Shown here one piece after another: positions 27,367-34,338 of a DNA stretch of 62,097 nucleotides. The stretch comes from Mucilaginibacter sp. (GTDB taxonomy: Bacteria; Bacteroidota; Bacteroidia; Sphingobacteriales; Sphingobacteriaceae): the NCBI RefSeq assembly GCF_025362475.1, contig NZ_JANYGH010000011.1:1-62097 (forward strand), given 5' to 3'. The notes under the pieces were generated by a model. The model worked only from the letters and a program-made list of their open reading frames with translations, did no database searches and was not told where the DNA came from. The translations under genes and the position numbers were made by a program. Within the stretch, counting starts at the first letter, position 1. Every line of letters starts with the position of its first letter.

Positions 27367-28362
27367 TTAAAATTTCTTAAACCCTATGATTTCCCTTACT
27401 TCTCTAATCGTTTTAGAAGCGCTTTCGCGAGCCTTATCGGCTCCTAACTGGGCTACTTTACGCAAGTATTCGGCATCACCGGCAATGGCATTAATCCTAT
27501 CCCTGATTGGTGCTGTGGCAATGATCATATCCTCGGCCAGTTGTTTTTTCAGGTCGCCGTAGCGGATATTCATCGTGTTGTATAAATTATCAAAATGAGC
27601 CAATGTATCTGCCGATGAAACAACTTTCATCAGGTCGAACAGGTTTTGGATCTCCTGGGGTTTGGTTTGATTTTCTGTTGTTGGGCCGGCATCAGTAACC
27701 GCGCGCATTACTTTCTTTTTAATGGCTTCCGGGGTATCACCAAGAAAAATGGCATTGCCCTCCCCTTCTGATTTACCCATTTTACCTTTTCCATCAAGCC
27801 CCGGAATTTTCACCAGGTTACTGCTATAATTAAAGGCATAAGGCTCGGGAAAATAATCGTGGTTATATAGCCTGTTAAAACGATTACCAAAGGTACGGGC
27901 CATTTCCAGGTGTTGTTCCTGATCTTTCCCTACGGGTACCTTGGTAGCTTTATGGATGAGAATATCAGCAGCCATTAACACCGGGTAAGTAAGCAAACCG
28001 GCATTCACGTTTTCGGGACTGGCACGTACTTTATCTTTAAATGAAGTGCTGCGCTCCAACTCGCCCAAATAGGCGTTCATATTCAGATAAAGGTATAGTT
28101 CGGCAACCTCGGGCACATCTGATTGTGCGTAAATGGTGGCTTTTTCGGGATCGATACCCGCGGCAAGATACTCCACCAAAACCTGTTTTACATTACTATG
28201 CAAATCGGCAGGTGTAGGGTGTGTGGTTAACGAATGCAGATCGGCAATAAAAAAATAACAGTTAAATTCATCCTGCATTTTTATAAAGTTCTGCAATGCC
28301 CCGTAATAATTTCCTAAGTGTAAATTTCCGGTTGAACGGATGCCACTAACAACAGTTTCCAT
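27367..28362 (-). CDS. trpS: Tryptophanyl-tRNA synthetase, 331 aa
   Basis: Charges tRNA-Trp with tryptophan, using ATP. It is a class I aminoacyl-tRNA synthetase with the HIGH-like motif STGNLHLGNY (10-19) at the N-terminus and the KMSKS-like KMGKSEG in the second half. The family segments FIADLHSLTTHPTP, MNAYLGELERSTSFKDK and LLTYPVLMAADILIHKATKVPVGKDQEQHLEMAR are all present. Length is typical. It ends at a clear intrinsic terminator and diverges from the acyltransferase pair, whose first start lies 40 bp away. Confidence 0.97.
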   Translation of the reverse strand: METVVSGIRSTGNLHLGNYYGALQNFIKMQDEFNCYFFIADLHSLTTHPTPADLHSNVKQVLVEYLAAGIDPEKATIYAQSDVPEVAELYLYLNMNAYLGELERSTSFKDKVRASPENVNAGLLTYPVLMAADILIHKATKVPVGKDQEQHLEMARTFGNRFNRLYNHDYFPEPYAFNYSSNLVKIPGLDGKGKMGKSEGEGNAIFLGDTPEAIKKKVMRAVTDAGPTTENQTKPQEIQNLFDLMKVVSSADTLAHFDNLYNTMNIRYGDLKKQLAEDMIIATAPIRDRINAIAGDAEYLRKVAQLGADKARESASKTIREVREIIGFKKF

Positions 28363-28387
28363 AATGGGCGAAAGTAAGGAATTTTTC

Positions 28388-28395
28388 TATTTTTG
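28388..28395 (+). promoter_or_regulatory. -7-like element adjoining a start codon
   Basis: TATTTTTG (TAnnTTTG match) ends 6 nt before the ATG at 28402. If used, transcription would start at or next to the start codon, giving a leaderless mRNA. Confidence 0.35.
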
Positions 28396-28401
28396 ATGAC
28401 G

Positions 28402-29136
28402 ATGAAAATGATATTGAAAAAAGTACACCGCTTTTTATATGTGATTAGTGTAGCTTTATCCTACTTTTTATTTTGGCCTTTTTTTTATTATTGTTCTAAA
28501 AATCCGTCGCGTTACCATACCCTCAATAAACTGCGCGGGGCCTGGGGTTTCATCAGCTCGGCAATGGTAGGTATATTTTATAAATTCCAATATGAGCAAC
28601 CTATTGATTGGAGCAAAACCTATATTATTTGTCCCAATCATACATCAAACCTGGATATATCGGCGATGTGTATCCTGGTGAAAAATGACTCCTCTTTTTT
28701 GGGTAAACAGGAATTGGAAGAGGGCCTGGTAACCGGTCTGTTCTTTCGCACCGTTGATATCCCGGTTAACAGAGAAAGCAAAATGTCATCCTTCAGGGCA
28801 TTTAAAAAAGCTGCCGAAAAATTACAGAATGGCATATCATTGGTGATATTTCCCGAAGGAATGATAGCAGACAATTATCCACCCCAATTGGGCGAATTTA
28901 AGAATGGTCCTTTCCGGCTCGCTATCGAAAATAAAATACCCATAATACCGGTAAGCTCATTAAACACCTGGAAAATATTATGGGATACAGGCACCCAATA
29001 TGGCAGCAGACCGGGCATTTGCAATTTTTATATTCATACACCCATCGATACATCAAACCTAACCATAGCCGATGCCGATACCCTGCGCCATAAAGTTTAT
29101 GCCATTATGCGGGATAAACTGGAACACTCAAATTAG
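28402..29136 (+). CDS. 1-acyl-glycerol-3-phosphate acyltransferase (PlsC-type) A, 244 aa
   Basis: Transfers an acyl chain to a lysophospholipid or related acceptor, in the inner membrane. An N-terminal hydrophobic segment (FLYVISVALSYFLFWPFFYYCS) is followed by the acyltransferase motifs NHTSNLD (the NHx4D catalytic dyad), FFRTVDIPVNRES, FPEG in VIFPEGMI, and IPIIPVS. Length is typical for PlsC. The start at 28402 is chosen because the downstream paralogue starts at the matching MK(M/L)-L-K residue. A TTG at 28393 or ATGs at 28396/28408 are alternatives. It is followed 53 bp on by a second, similar gene. Confidence 0.88.
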   Translation: MKMILKKVHRFLYVISVALSYFLFWPFFYYCSKNPSRYHTLNKLRGAWGFISSAMVGIFYKFQYEQPIDWSKTYIICPNHTSNLDISAMCILVKNDSSFLGKQELEEGLVTGLFFRTVDIPVNRESKMSSFRAFKKAAEKLQNGISLVIFPEGMIADNYPPQLGEFKNGPFRLAIENKIPIIPVSSLNTWKILWDTGTQYGSRPGICNFYIHTPIDTSNLTIADADTLRHKVYAIMRDKLEHSN

Positions 29137-29176
29137 TTAGCGATGTTTAACGTGTACAAAAACGAGTATTTTTTTT

Positions 29177-29184
29177 ACATTTGG
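29177..29184 (+). promoter_or_regulatory. -7-like element adjoining a start codon
   Basis: TACATTTG (full consensus) ends 5 nt before the ATG at 29190, the same geometry as in front of the upstream paralogue. Confidence 0.35.
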
Positions 29185-29189
29185 TGAAC

Positions 29190-29921
29190 ATGAAATTAAC
29201 ACTGAAAAGGATACATACCAATTTTTACAGGTATAGCATCGCTTTCTTTTTTACACTATGCTACCCGGCATTATACTTATTAAGGCAACAAAAAAGCTGG
29301 TATAAATACATTAACCAGGTAAGGCGGCTCATTATATTTTTAAGCTCAAGCATATCAGGTATTTTTTATAGCGCCAGTTTTGAAGAACCGGTAGACTGGA
29401 AAAAAACTTATGTAATTTGTGGTAATCACACCTCAAATCTTGATGTATCTGCTGTAAGTACCATCATGAAAAATAATATCTGCTTTATGGGTAAGGAAGA
29501 ATTATTAACCAACTATGTGCTTGGCTATTTCTTTCGTACTATTGATATTACTGTTAACCGGGAAAGCAAAATGTCATCCTTCAGGGCGTTTAAAGCAGCG
29601 GCCGAGCGGATAAAAAGCGGGGTAAGCGTGGTTATTTTCCCCGAAGCTACTATTCCGAAAGATTACCCGCCCGAATTAAATTCGTTTAAGAACGGCCCCT
29701 TTCGCCTGGCTATTGAAATGAAGGTGCCTATTTTGCCAATTAGCTCGGTAGATACCTGGGAGGTACTTTGGGATACAGGTAAAGAACTTGGCAGCAGACC
29801 AGGAATTTGTAATATATTTGTACATAAACCCATCGAAACAGCCCATTTAACATTGGACGATGCCGATGCGCTGCGTGATGAAGTTCACGCTATTATTAAA
29901 ATGAAACTACAAACTGCATGA
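29190..29921 (+). CDS. 1-acyl-glycerol-3-phosphate acyltransferase (PlsC-type) B, 243 aa
   Basis: Tandem paralogue of the preceding gene, alike along its whole length: NHTSNLDVSA, FFRTIDITVNRESKMSSFRAFK, then FPEA where the usual motif III is FPEG, then VPILPIS. The Gly to Ala change in FPEG, a glycerol-phosphate-binding motif, may alter acceptor specificity or activity. The N-terminal hydrophobic segment is present (SIAFFFTLCYPALYLL). The start is at 29190; GTG and TTG codons just upstream (29181-29187) are less likely. It overlaps gatC by 4 bp (ATGA), so the two are coupled in translation. Confidence 0.87.
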   Translation: MKLTLKRIHTNFYRYSIAFFFTLCYPALYLLRQQKSWYKYINQVRRLIIFLSSSISGIFYSASFEEPVDWKKTYVICGNHTSNLDVSAVSTIMKNNICFMGKEELLTNYVLGYFFRTIDITVNRESKMSSFRAFKAAAERIKSGVSVVIFPEATIPKDYPPELNSFKNGPFRLAIEMKVPILPISSVDTWEVLWDTGKELGSRPGICNIFVHKPIETAHLTLDDADALRDEVHAIIKMKLQTA

Positions 29922-30208
29922 ACATAGATAAAGAAACAGTTGAAAAGGTTGCCCATCTGGCCCGTTTAGAACTCAGCGAAACTGAAAAAAAGGACATGAT
30001 TAAGGATATGAGCAAAATTCTTGATTTTATGGCCAAACTTAACGAGCTTGATACAACCGGAGTTGAGCCTCTTATATATATGACCGACGGAGCAAATATT
30101 TTACGGGAAGATGTGGTGAAACAAACTATTACGCACGAAGAAGCCTTAAAAAACGCACCTAAACACGACGAGGATTATTTTTTGGTGGCAAAGGTGATTG
30201 AGAAATAG
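29918..30208 (+). CDS. gatC: Asp/Glu-tRNA amidotransferase subunit GatC, 96 aa
   Basis: Small subunit of the GatCAB complex, which amidates misacylated Glu-tRNA-Gln or Asp-tRNA-Asn. It stabilises GatA. The N-terminal KETVEKVAHLARLELSETEK, the central MSKILDFMAKLNELDTTGVEPL and the NAPKHDEDYFLVAKVIEK ending are all typical. Length is normal (about 95-100). The start overlaps the acyltransferase stop. The gatA and gatB genes are not in this window, as is common when gatC is unlinked. Confidence 0.95.
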   Translation: MNIDKETVEKVAHLARLELSETEKKDMIKDMSKILDFMAKLNELDTTGVEPLIYMTDGANILREDVVKQTITHEEALKNAPKHDEDYFLVAKVIEK

Positions 30209-30241
30209 ATAAAGGACTTTGGAACAAGGATAAAGGACATT
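30207..30241. repeat. AAAGGAC short repeat
   Basis: ATAAAGGACTTTGGAACAAGG and a second ATAAAGGAC lie directly after gatC. They are the complement of the CCTTTGTC units at 18994-19032. Confidence 0.55.
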
Positions 30242-30312
30242 TTAATTTTTAATTTTGAATTACACCTTTGTAACAAATCCTACCCTCTTGTTGTCCAAAT
30301 AAAAAAACATTC

Positions 30313-31050
30313 ATGGAGCCATTAAACGAGAAGCCTTTAATTACCATAAACGAGATCGGACGTAAATACGTTATAGGTACCGAAGTAATACACGCCCTTA
30401 AATCTGTTTCGTTAACTATTAATAAAGGTGAATTTGTGGCTTTGATGGGCCCCTCTGGTTCGGGTAAATCTACGCTGATGAATATTTTGGGTTGTTTAGA
30501 TACGCCAACCAAAGGTGAGTACATATTAAATGGCATAAACGTAAGCCATATGACGGATAATGAACTGGCCGAAGTACGTAACTCCGAGATTGGCTTTGTT
30601 TTCCAGACGTTTAACTTATTACCCCGTAATACCGCCCTTGATAATGTTGCGTTACCCCTCATTTATGCAGGCATTAACAAAGAGAAACGCACAGAGCGTG
30701 CTACCAACGCGCTAAAAAACGTTGGCTTAGGAAACCGTATAGATCACAAACCTAATGAGCTTTCGGGCGGTCAGCGCCAGCGTGTTGCTGTAGCCCGCGC
30801 GTTGATTAACAACCCTTCTATCATCCTGGCCGATGAGCCTACCGGTAACCTTGACACCAAAACTTCCATCGAAATTATGGGGTTGATAGAGGATATTCAC
30901 GCCAAAGGCAATACCATTATATTAGTAACCCACGAAGAGGACATTGCCCTTCACGCCCATCGTATAGTACGTATGCGCGATGGCTTGATTGAAAAAGATT
31001 ACCAAAACCCAGAAATACATACGGTTAGCAGGCGGGTTGAGGAGGTGTAA
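30313..31050 (+). CDS. ABC transporter ATP-binding protein (LolD/MacB/FtsE class), 245 aa
   Basis: ATPase subunit of a mechanotransmission-type ABC transporter. It has Walker [10 protein letters not shown], the LolD/MacB hallmark [19 protein letters not shown] segment ([15 protein letters not shown]), a Q-loop in [26 protein letters not shown], the signature [16 protein letters not shown], Walker [13 protein letters not shown], and the switch His in VTHEED. The partner membrane subunit (LolC/E, MacB or FtsX-like) is not adjacent, so lipoprotein release, macrolide/peptide export or cell division cannot be distinguished. It is a single gene, 104 bp after gatC, with repeats on both sides. Confidence 0.9.
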   Translation: MEPLNEKPLITINEIGRKYVIGTEVIHALKSVSLTINKGEFVALMGPSGSGKSTLMNILGCLDTPTKGEYILNGINVSHMTDNELAEVRNSEIGFVFQTFNLLPRNTALDNVALPLIYAGINKEKRTERATNALKNVGLGNRIDHKPNELSGGQRQRVAVARALINNPSIILADEPTGNLDTKTSIEIMGLIEDIHAKGNTIILVTHEEDIALHAHRIVRMRDGLIEKDYQNPEIHTVSRRVEEV

Positions 31051-31081
31051 ATTTCACTAATTATTATCTTACCGGCACTAC

Positions 31082-31178
31082 TGTAGAGACGCATAATTGC
31101 GTCTCCCTCAGGACATTCAGGATTTGCAAGGTCGATTTGCTTGTGGAATTTGCATGCGAGAGACTATGCGTCTCTACA
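31082..31178. repeat. GAGACGCA palindromic repeat pair
   Basis: Two hairpins stand about 50 bp apart: GAGACGCA-TAAT-TGCGTCTC (31086-31105) and AGAGAC-TATGC-GTCTCT (31160-31176). The outer ends (TGTAGAGACGCA and TGCGTCTCTACA) are inverted too. A related single unit lies at 51683-51708 between gmhA and hldC. Confidence 0.8.
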
Positions 31179-31264
31179 TAACAAAATCAACTGATAATCA
31201 ATAACTTAAAACCAATATTTTTTTCATAAGGCACTCTTAATGACGTTTGTGTTTCGATATAGGT

Positions 31265-31349
31265 AGGCCTGTCAGTCTGAGCCTGTCGAAGACTCGCGCG
31301 GAGAGGCTTTTGCCCACTATGCTTCGACGGGGCTCAGCATGACAGGCCT
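31265..31349. repeat. TCTGAGCCTGTCGAAG-type palindrome
   Basis: The left arm AGGCCTGTCAGTCTGAGCCT (31265-31284) plus GTCGAAG, and the right arm CTTCGAC (31322-31328) followed by GGGGCTCAGCATGACAGGCC, are inverted and imperfectly matched over about 27 bp. It is a TTCGACAGGCTCAG-like repeat of the sort found in many bacteria. Confidence 0.75.
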
Positions 31350-31460
31350 TTTAACAACATCATTTCCCCATCAGATGCCAAACGGATTTTTAAACTCATA
31401 TGACGAGCTTTTTTCCTCCTAAAAAATAAAAAAACACTAAAATAGTTAGCAAACTTGTAT

Positions 31461-31468
31461 TACATTTG
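31461..31468 (+). promoter_or_regulatory. -7-like element adjoining a start codon
   Basis: TACATTTG (full match to TAnnTTTG) ends 4 nt before the ATG at 31473, implying a leaderless or near-leaderless transcript if used. Confidence 0.35.
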
Positions 31469-31472
31469 AAAT

Positions 31473-32837
31473 ATGTATGCAATTGTTGATATTGAGACTA
31501 CCGGGGGGCATGCCAGCGCTAATGGCATCACAGAAATTGCTATATGCATACATGATGGCAAAAAGGTTATCAAGCGGTTTGAGACCCTTGTAAACCCTCA
31601 CCGGGAAATCCCTATCTATATCAGCGCTTTAACAGGCATCACCAATGAGATGGTGCAAAATGCTCCACCTTTTGAAGATGTGGCTGCCGATGTATACCAT
31701 CTTATCCACGGCAAAATATTTGTTGCCCACAATGTTAATTTCGATTATTCTTTTGTACGCTATCATTTAGCTGCTGCCGGGTATGATTTGCAGTGTAATA
31801 AACTATGTACGGTACGCCTCGGGCGTAAAATACTACCGGGACTTCCCTCTTATAGTTTAGGGCGATTATGTAAACACCTGGGTATTGATAATGAAAGCCG
31901 CCACCGTGCAGCCGGAGACGCCGAAGCCACTTCGGAGTTGTTTACACTGCTCTTGAAAAGTGATACCGACGGGTATATTAAACAGGCCCTTAAACAAAAC
32001 TCCAAGGAACAGGTATTGCCTGCAAACTTGCCTAAAAAAGATGTGGAAGCGTTACCGTTTTCGCCGGGGGTATATTACTTTCATGATCAAAAGGGCAAAG
32101 TTATTTATGTAGGTAAAGCCAAAAACCTAAAGAAACGCGTAAGCAGTCATTTCACCGGTAATAACCCGGGTTTACAGCGACAGGAGTTTTTGCGCAACAT
32201 TTACCAGGTAAGCCACCAGGTTTGCGGCACCGAGCTGATTGCTTTTGTGCTGGAGGCCATTGAGATAAAACGCCTGTGGCCAAAATACAACCGGTCATTA
32301 AAGCGCTTTGAAAACGCTTATTGTTTATATGCTTTTGAAGATCAGCGTGGTTATATCCGTTTAGCTGTTGACAAGCGCCGAAAATTTAGCGATGTGATCT
32401 ATACCTGCAATTCATTGCTGGATGGCTACAACCTGCTTAACAAGCTTATAGAAACCTTTGGCTTATGCCCTAAACTTTGCTTTATCCAAACCAACAATAA
32501 CCCTTGTACAGGTGCTGCAGGAACCGAATGCGCCTGCGAGGGAGTTGAAAGCGTTGATGATTATAACCTTAAGGTAAACAACGCCATTGATGAACTAAAA
32601 CGTGCGTTACCCACTTATGCCATCCGAGATGAAGGCCGTACAGGTGATGAGCATAGCTGCATTTTGGTAGAGAAAGGCCAGTTTTACGGTATGGGTTATA
32701 TATCCCATTATTTTGATGCGGATAATATACAGCAATTGAAAAATCACCTCACCCCCTATCCTGGGAATGATTATATTAAGAATATTGTATCCAGCTATGC
32801 TACCCGGTACCCCGATAGGATGGTGGTGTTTGCATAA
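31473..32837 (+). CDS. DnaQ-like exonuclease fused to GIY-YIG nuclease, 454 aa
   Basis: Two nuclease domains in one chain. Residues 1-165 are a DEDDh 3'-5' exonuclease: DIETT (6-10), HNVNFD (86-91), and HRAAGDA with His144/Asp149. Residues 198-280 are a UvrC/Cho-like GIY-YIG endonuclease: GVYYF (199-203), IYVGKAKNLKKRV (211-). The C-terminal part (about 285-454) is a UvrC-like accessory region with Cys residues (CPKLCF, NPCTGAAGTECAC) that may bind metal. Such fusions occur in other bacteria and probably act in DNA repair. It lacks UvrB-binding and HhH domains of true UvrC. The gene is followed at once by the transposase unit. Confidence 0.88.
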   Translation: MYAIVDIETTGGHASANGITEIAICIHDGKKVIKRFETLVNPHREIPIYISALTGITNEMVQNAPPFEDVAADVYHLIHGKIFVAHNVNFDYSFVRYHLAAAGYDLQCNKLCTVRLGRKILPGLPSYSLGRLCKHLGIDNESRHRAAGDAEATSELFTLLLKSDTDGYIKQALKQNSKEQVLPANLPKKDVEALPFSPGVYYFHDQKGKVIYVGKAKNLKKRVSSHFTGNNPGLQRQEFLRNIYQVSHQVCGTELIAFVLEAIEIKRLWPKYNRSLKRFENAYCLYAFEDQRGYIRLAVDKRRKFSDVIYTCNSLLDGYNLLNKLIETFGLCPKLCFIQTNNNPCTGAAGTECACEGVESVDDYNLKVNNAIDELKRALPTYAIRDEGRTGDEHSCILVEKGQFYGMGYISHYFDADNIQQLKNHLTPYPGNDYIKNIVSSYATRYPDRMVVFA

Positions 32838-32847
32838 GCGCAGAGAT

Positions 32848-32878
32848 AACTTACGAAGTTTTAAAAACTTCGTAAGTT
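32848..32878. repeat. 31-bp REP-like palindrome, left
   Basis: AACTTACGAAGTTTT, one A, then AAAACTTCGTAAGTT: 15-bp arms and a 1-nt centre. Identical to 33474-33504. Confidence 0.95.
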
Positions 32879-32906
32879 TGATTAACAAACTTTTCAAATC
32901 TTACAT

Positions 32907-33446
32907 GTGAAGATCAACCCTGATACCTGTTACCATTTGTACAACCGAGGCAACAACAAAGAGCTTGTCTTTTTTGAAAATGAAAACTACATCTACTTTC
33001 TTGATCAATTCAAAAAGCACGTCCTTCCTTTTGTTGAAGTTTACGCCTACTGTTTAATGCCAAACCACTTTCACTTTTTTATCAAAGTAATTGATAAAGA
33101 CCTTTTTGAAAAGGGAATTAAAAACTTCTTTATTTCATATTCAAAAGCGATAAACAAAAAATACAATCGGGTTGGGAGTTTATTTCAAGGAAGATATAAG
33201 GTATCTGAAGTTACTTCTAATAGTTACTTTACCAAAATCATAATTTATATTCATCAAAACCCTATAGTGGCTAAGCTTGAAAAAAACTTGGGGAGTTATA
33301 AATATTCGTCGTATCCTGCCTACTTATCAAGTAAAGAAACTGTAATTAGCAAACAAGAAGTCTTAGATTGGTTTAGTGGATTAGATAGCTTTATTGATCA
33401 CCATAAAACAATTGTAAATGACGAAGAAATACGTAAGTACTTGTGA
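32907..33446 (+). CDS. REP-associated tyrosine transposase (RAYT), 179 aa
   Basis: Single-strand DNA transposase of the Y1/HUH (IS200-like, TnpA_REP) family that cuts at REP palindromes. The HUH motif is HFH (54-56) in MPNHFHFFIKV. The catalytic tyrosine is Tyr114 in IIIYIHQNP. The N-terminus YHLYNRGNNKELVFFENENY is typical of RAYTs. The chain is longer than IS200 TnpA (about 140 aa), as expected for RAYTs. The gene is AT-rich compared with its neighbours and lies within matching palindromes, so its targets are probably those sequences. Confidence 0.92.
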   Translation: MKINPDTCYHLYNRGNNKELVFFENENYIYFLDQFKKHVLPFVEVYAYCLMPNHFHFFIKVIDKDLFEKGIKNFFISYSKAINKKYNRVGSLFQGRYKVSEVTSNSYFTKIIIYIHQNPIVAKLEKNLGSYKYSSYPAYLSSKETVISKQEVLDWFSGLDSFIDHHKTIVNDEEIRKYL

Positions 33447-33473
33447 TTTTTCAGACTCATGAAACCACCTAAA

Positions 33474-33504
33474 AACTTACGAAGTTTTAAAAACTTCGTA
33501 AGTT
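33474..33504. repeat. 31-bp REP-like palindrome, right
   Basis: Identical to 32848-32878, including the central A. Its outer flank (ATCTCT) is inverted relative to the left one. Confidence 0.95.
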
Positions 33505-33712
33505 ATCTCTCTTCCAGGCAACTATATGCCCTGAAGAGTTTTTATATCAGACGCTCACAATAATTATAATACCTCCCAAGCGTCTTCATACTTGATACTT
33601 GATACTAACTACTTGATACTCCCTTAAATTATCCCCAAAGTTAATTTTATTAACACAATAAAGATTTTGATTGGTTATAAGCTATAACATTTACCAACAA
33701 AAACTTTAAATA

Positions 33713-34249
33713 ATGAATAGCATTAATCAACAACAGCCGGAAGATAATTATAAGGATCTCGGCGGACCGGAAGCCATTGCCAAAATCAAAGAATTAGTCG
33801 GCAGCGCCAAAAGTTGCTTCTTTTTAACCAATATAAAAACGGGCCTGCCGGTATCAATTCGGCCAATGTCGGTACAAACAGTAGATGAAGAGGGTAACCT
33901 TTGGTTCCTGAGTGCTAACGATAGCCATAAGGACGGCGAGATAGCGAAAGACCCTATGGTACACCTGCTTTTCCAGGGATCGGCACACTCAGATTTCCTG
34001 AATATTTATGGGATTGCAGAAGTAAGCCAGGATAAACAAAAGATAAAGGAGCTTTGGGAACCCTTATTGAAAGTTTGGTTTACCGAAGGTGAAAGTGACC
34101 CGCGCATCTCTGTAATTAAGGTTGAGCCAACCCAAGGTTATTATTGGGATAATAAACATGGGAATGCCATTGCCTTTGTAAAAATGATAGCCGGCGCGGC
34201 CATCGGCCAAACACTCGATGATTCCATCGAAGGAAAAATAACAATATAG
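33713..34249 (+). CDS. Pyridoxamine-5'-phosphate-oxidase-fold protein, 178 aa
   Basis: Split-barrel flavin-binding protein of the general-stress-protein-26 group. The strand pattern KSCFFLTNIKTGLPVSIRPMSVQTVDEEGNLWFLS, then DPMVHLLFQGSAHSDFLNIYGIAEV, then GYYWDNKHGNAIAFVKMIAG matches this family. It probably binds FMN or a related cofactor and acts as a small reductase. The substrate is unknown, and it is not the true PdxH. It is a single gene with a convergent S9 peptidase downstream. Before it lie short ACTTGATA repeats (33588-33622). Confidence 0.88.
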   Translation: MNSINQQQPEDNYKDLGGPEAIAKIKELVGSAKSCFFLTNIKTGLPVSIRPMSVQTVDEEGNLWFLSANDSHKDGEIAKDPMVHLLFQGSAHSDFLNIYGIAEVSQDKQKIKELWEPLLKVWFTEGESDPRISVIKVEPTQGYYWDNKHGNAIAFVKMIAGAAIGQTLDDSIEGKITI

Positions 34250-34264
34250 CTATCTCTTCAAATA

Positions 34265-34303
34265 GGAAAACCACGCTGGTTTATATACTGCGTGGCTTTC
34301 TTA
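34265..34303. terminator. Shared terminator for convergent genes
   Basis: CCACGC (34271-34276) pairs with GCGTGG (34290-34295), extended by GGAAA/TTTC. It lies between the PPOX-fold gene and the leftward S9 peptidase. Confidence 0.7.
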
Positions 34304-34338
34304 TTTCAGGGGCATTCCGGTGGCCCCCCATAAGCCGG

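Larger units (their letters stand above)
31051..31472. other. Gene-free stretch, 422 bp, filled with repeats
   Basis: It holds two unrelated palindromic repeat units (31082-31178 and 31265-31349) and a short AT-rich leader for the next gene. No gene is visible. Confidence 0.75.
32842..33510. mobile_element. RAYT unit bounded by inverted palindromes
   Basis: A 669-bp unit. Its ends are 21-bp perfect inverted repeats (32842-32862 and 33490-33510, AGAGATAACTTACGAAGTTT with its complement). Each end also contains an identical 31-bp palindrome (32848-32878 and 33474-33504). One REP-associated transposase gene lies inside. It looks like a complete, recently active REP/RAYT unit. The gene starts 28 bp after the left palindrome. 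Confidence 0.85.

Noticed and set aside
31473..32837. UvrC excinuclease subunit
   Set aside because: An N-terminal exonuclease is fused and the UvrB-binding and helix-hairpin-helix domains are missing; it is a Cho-like fusion instead.
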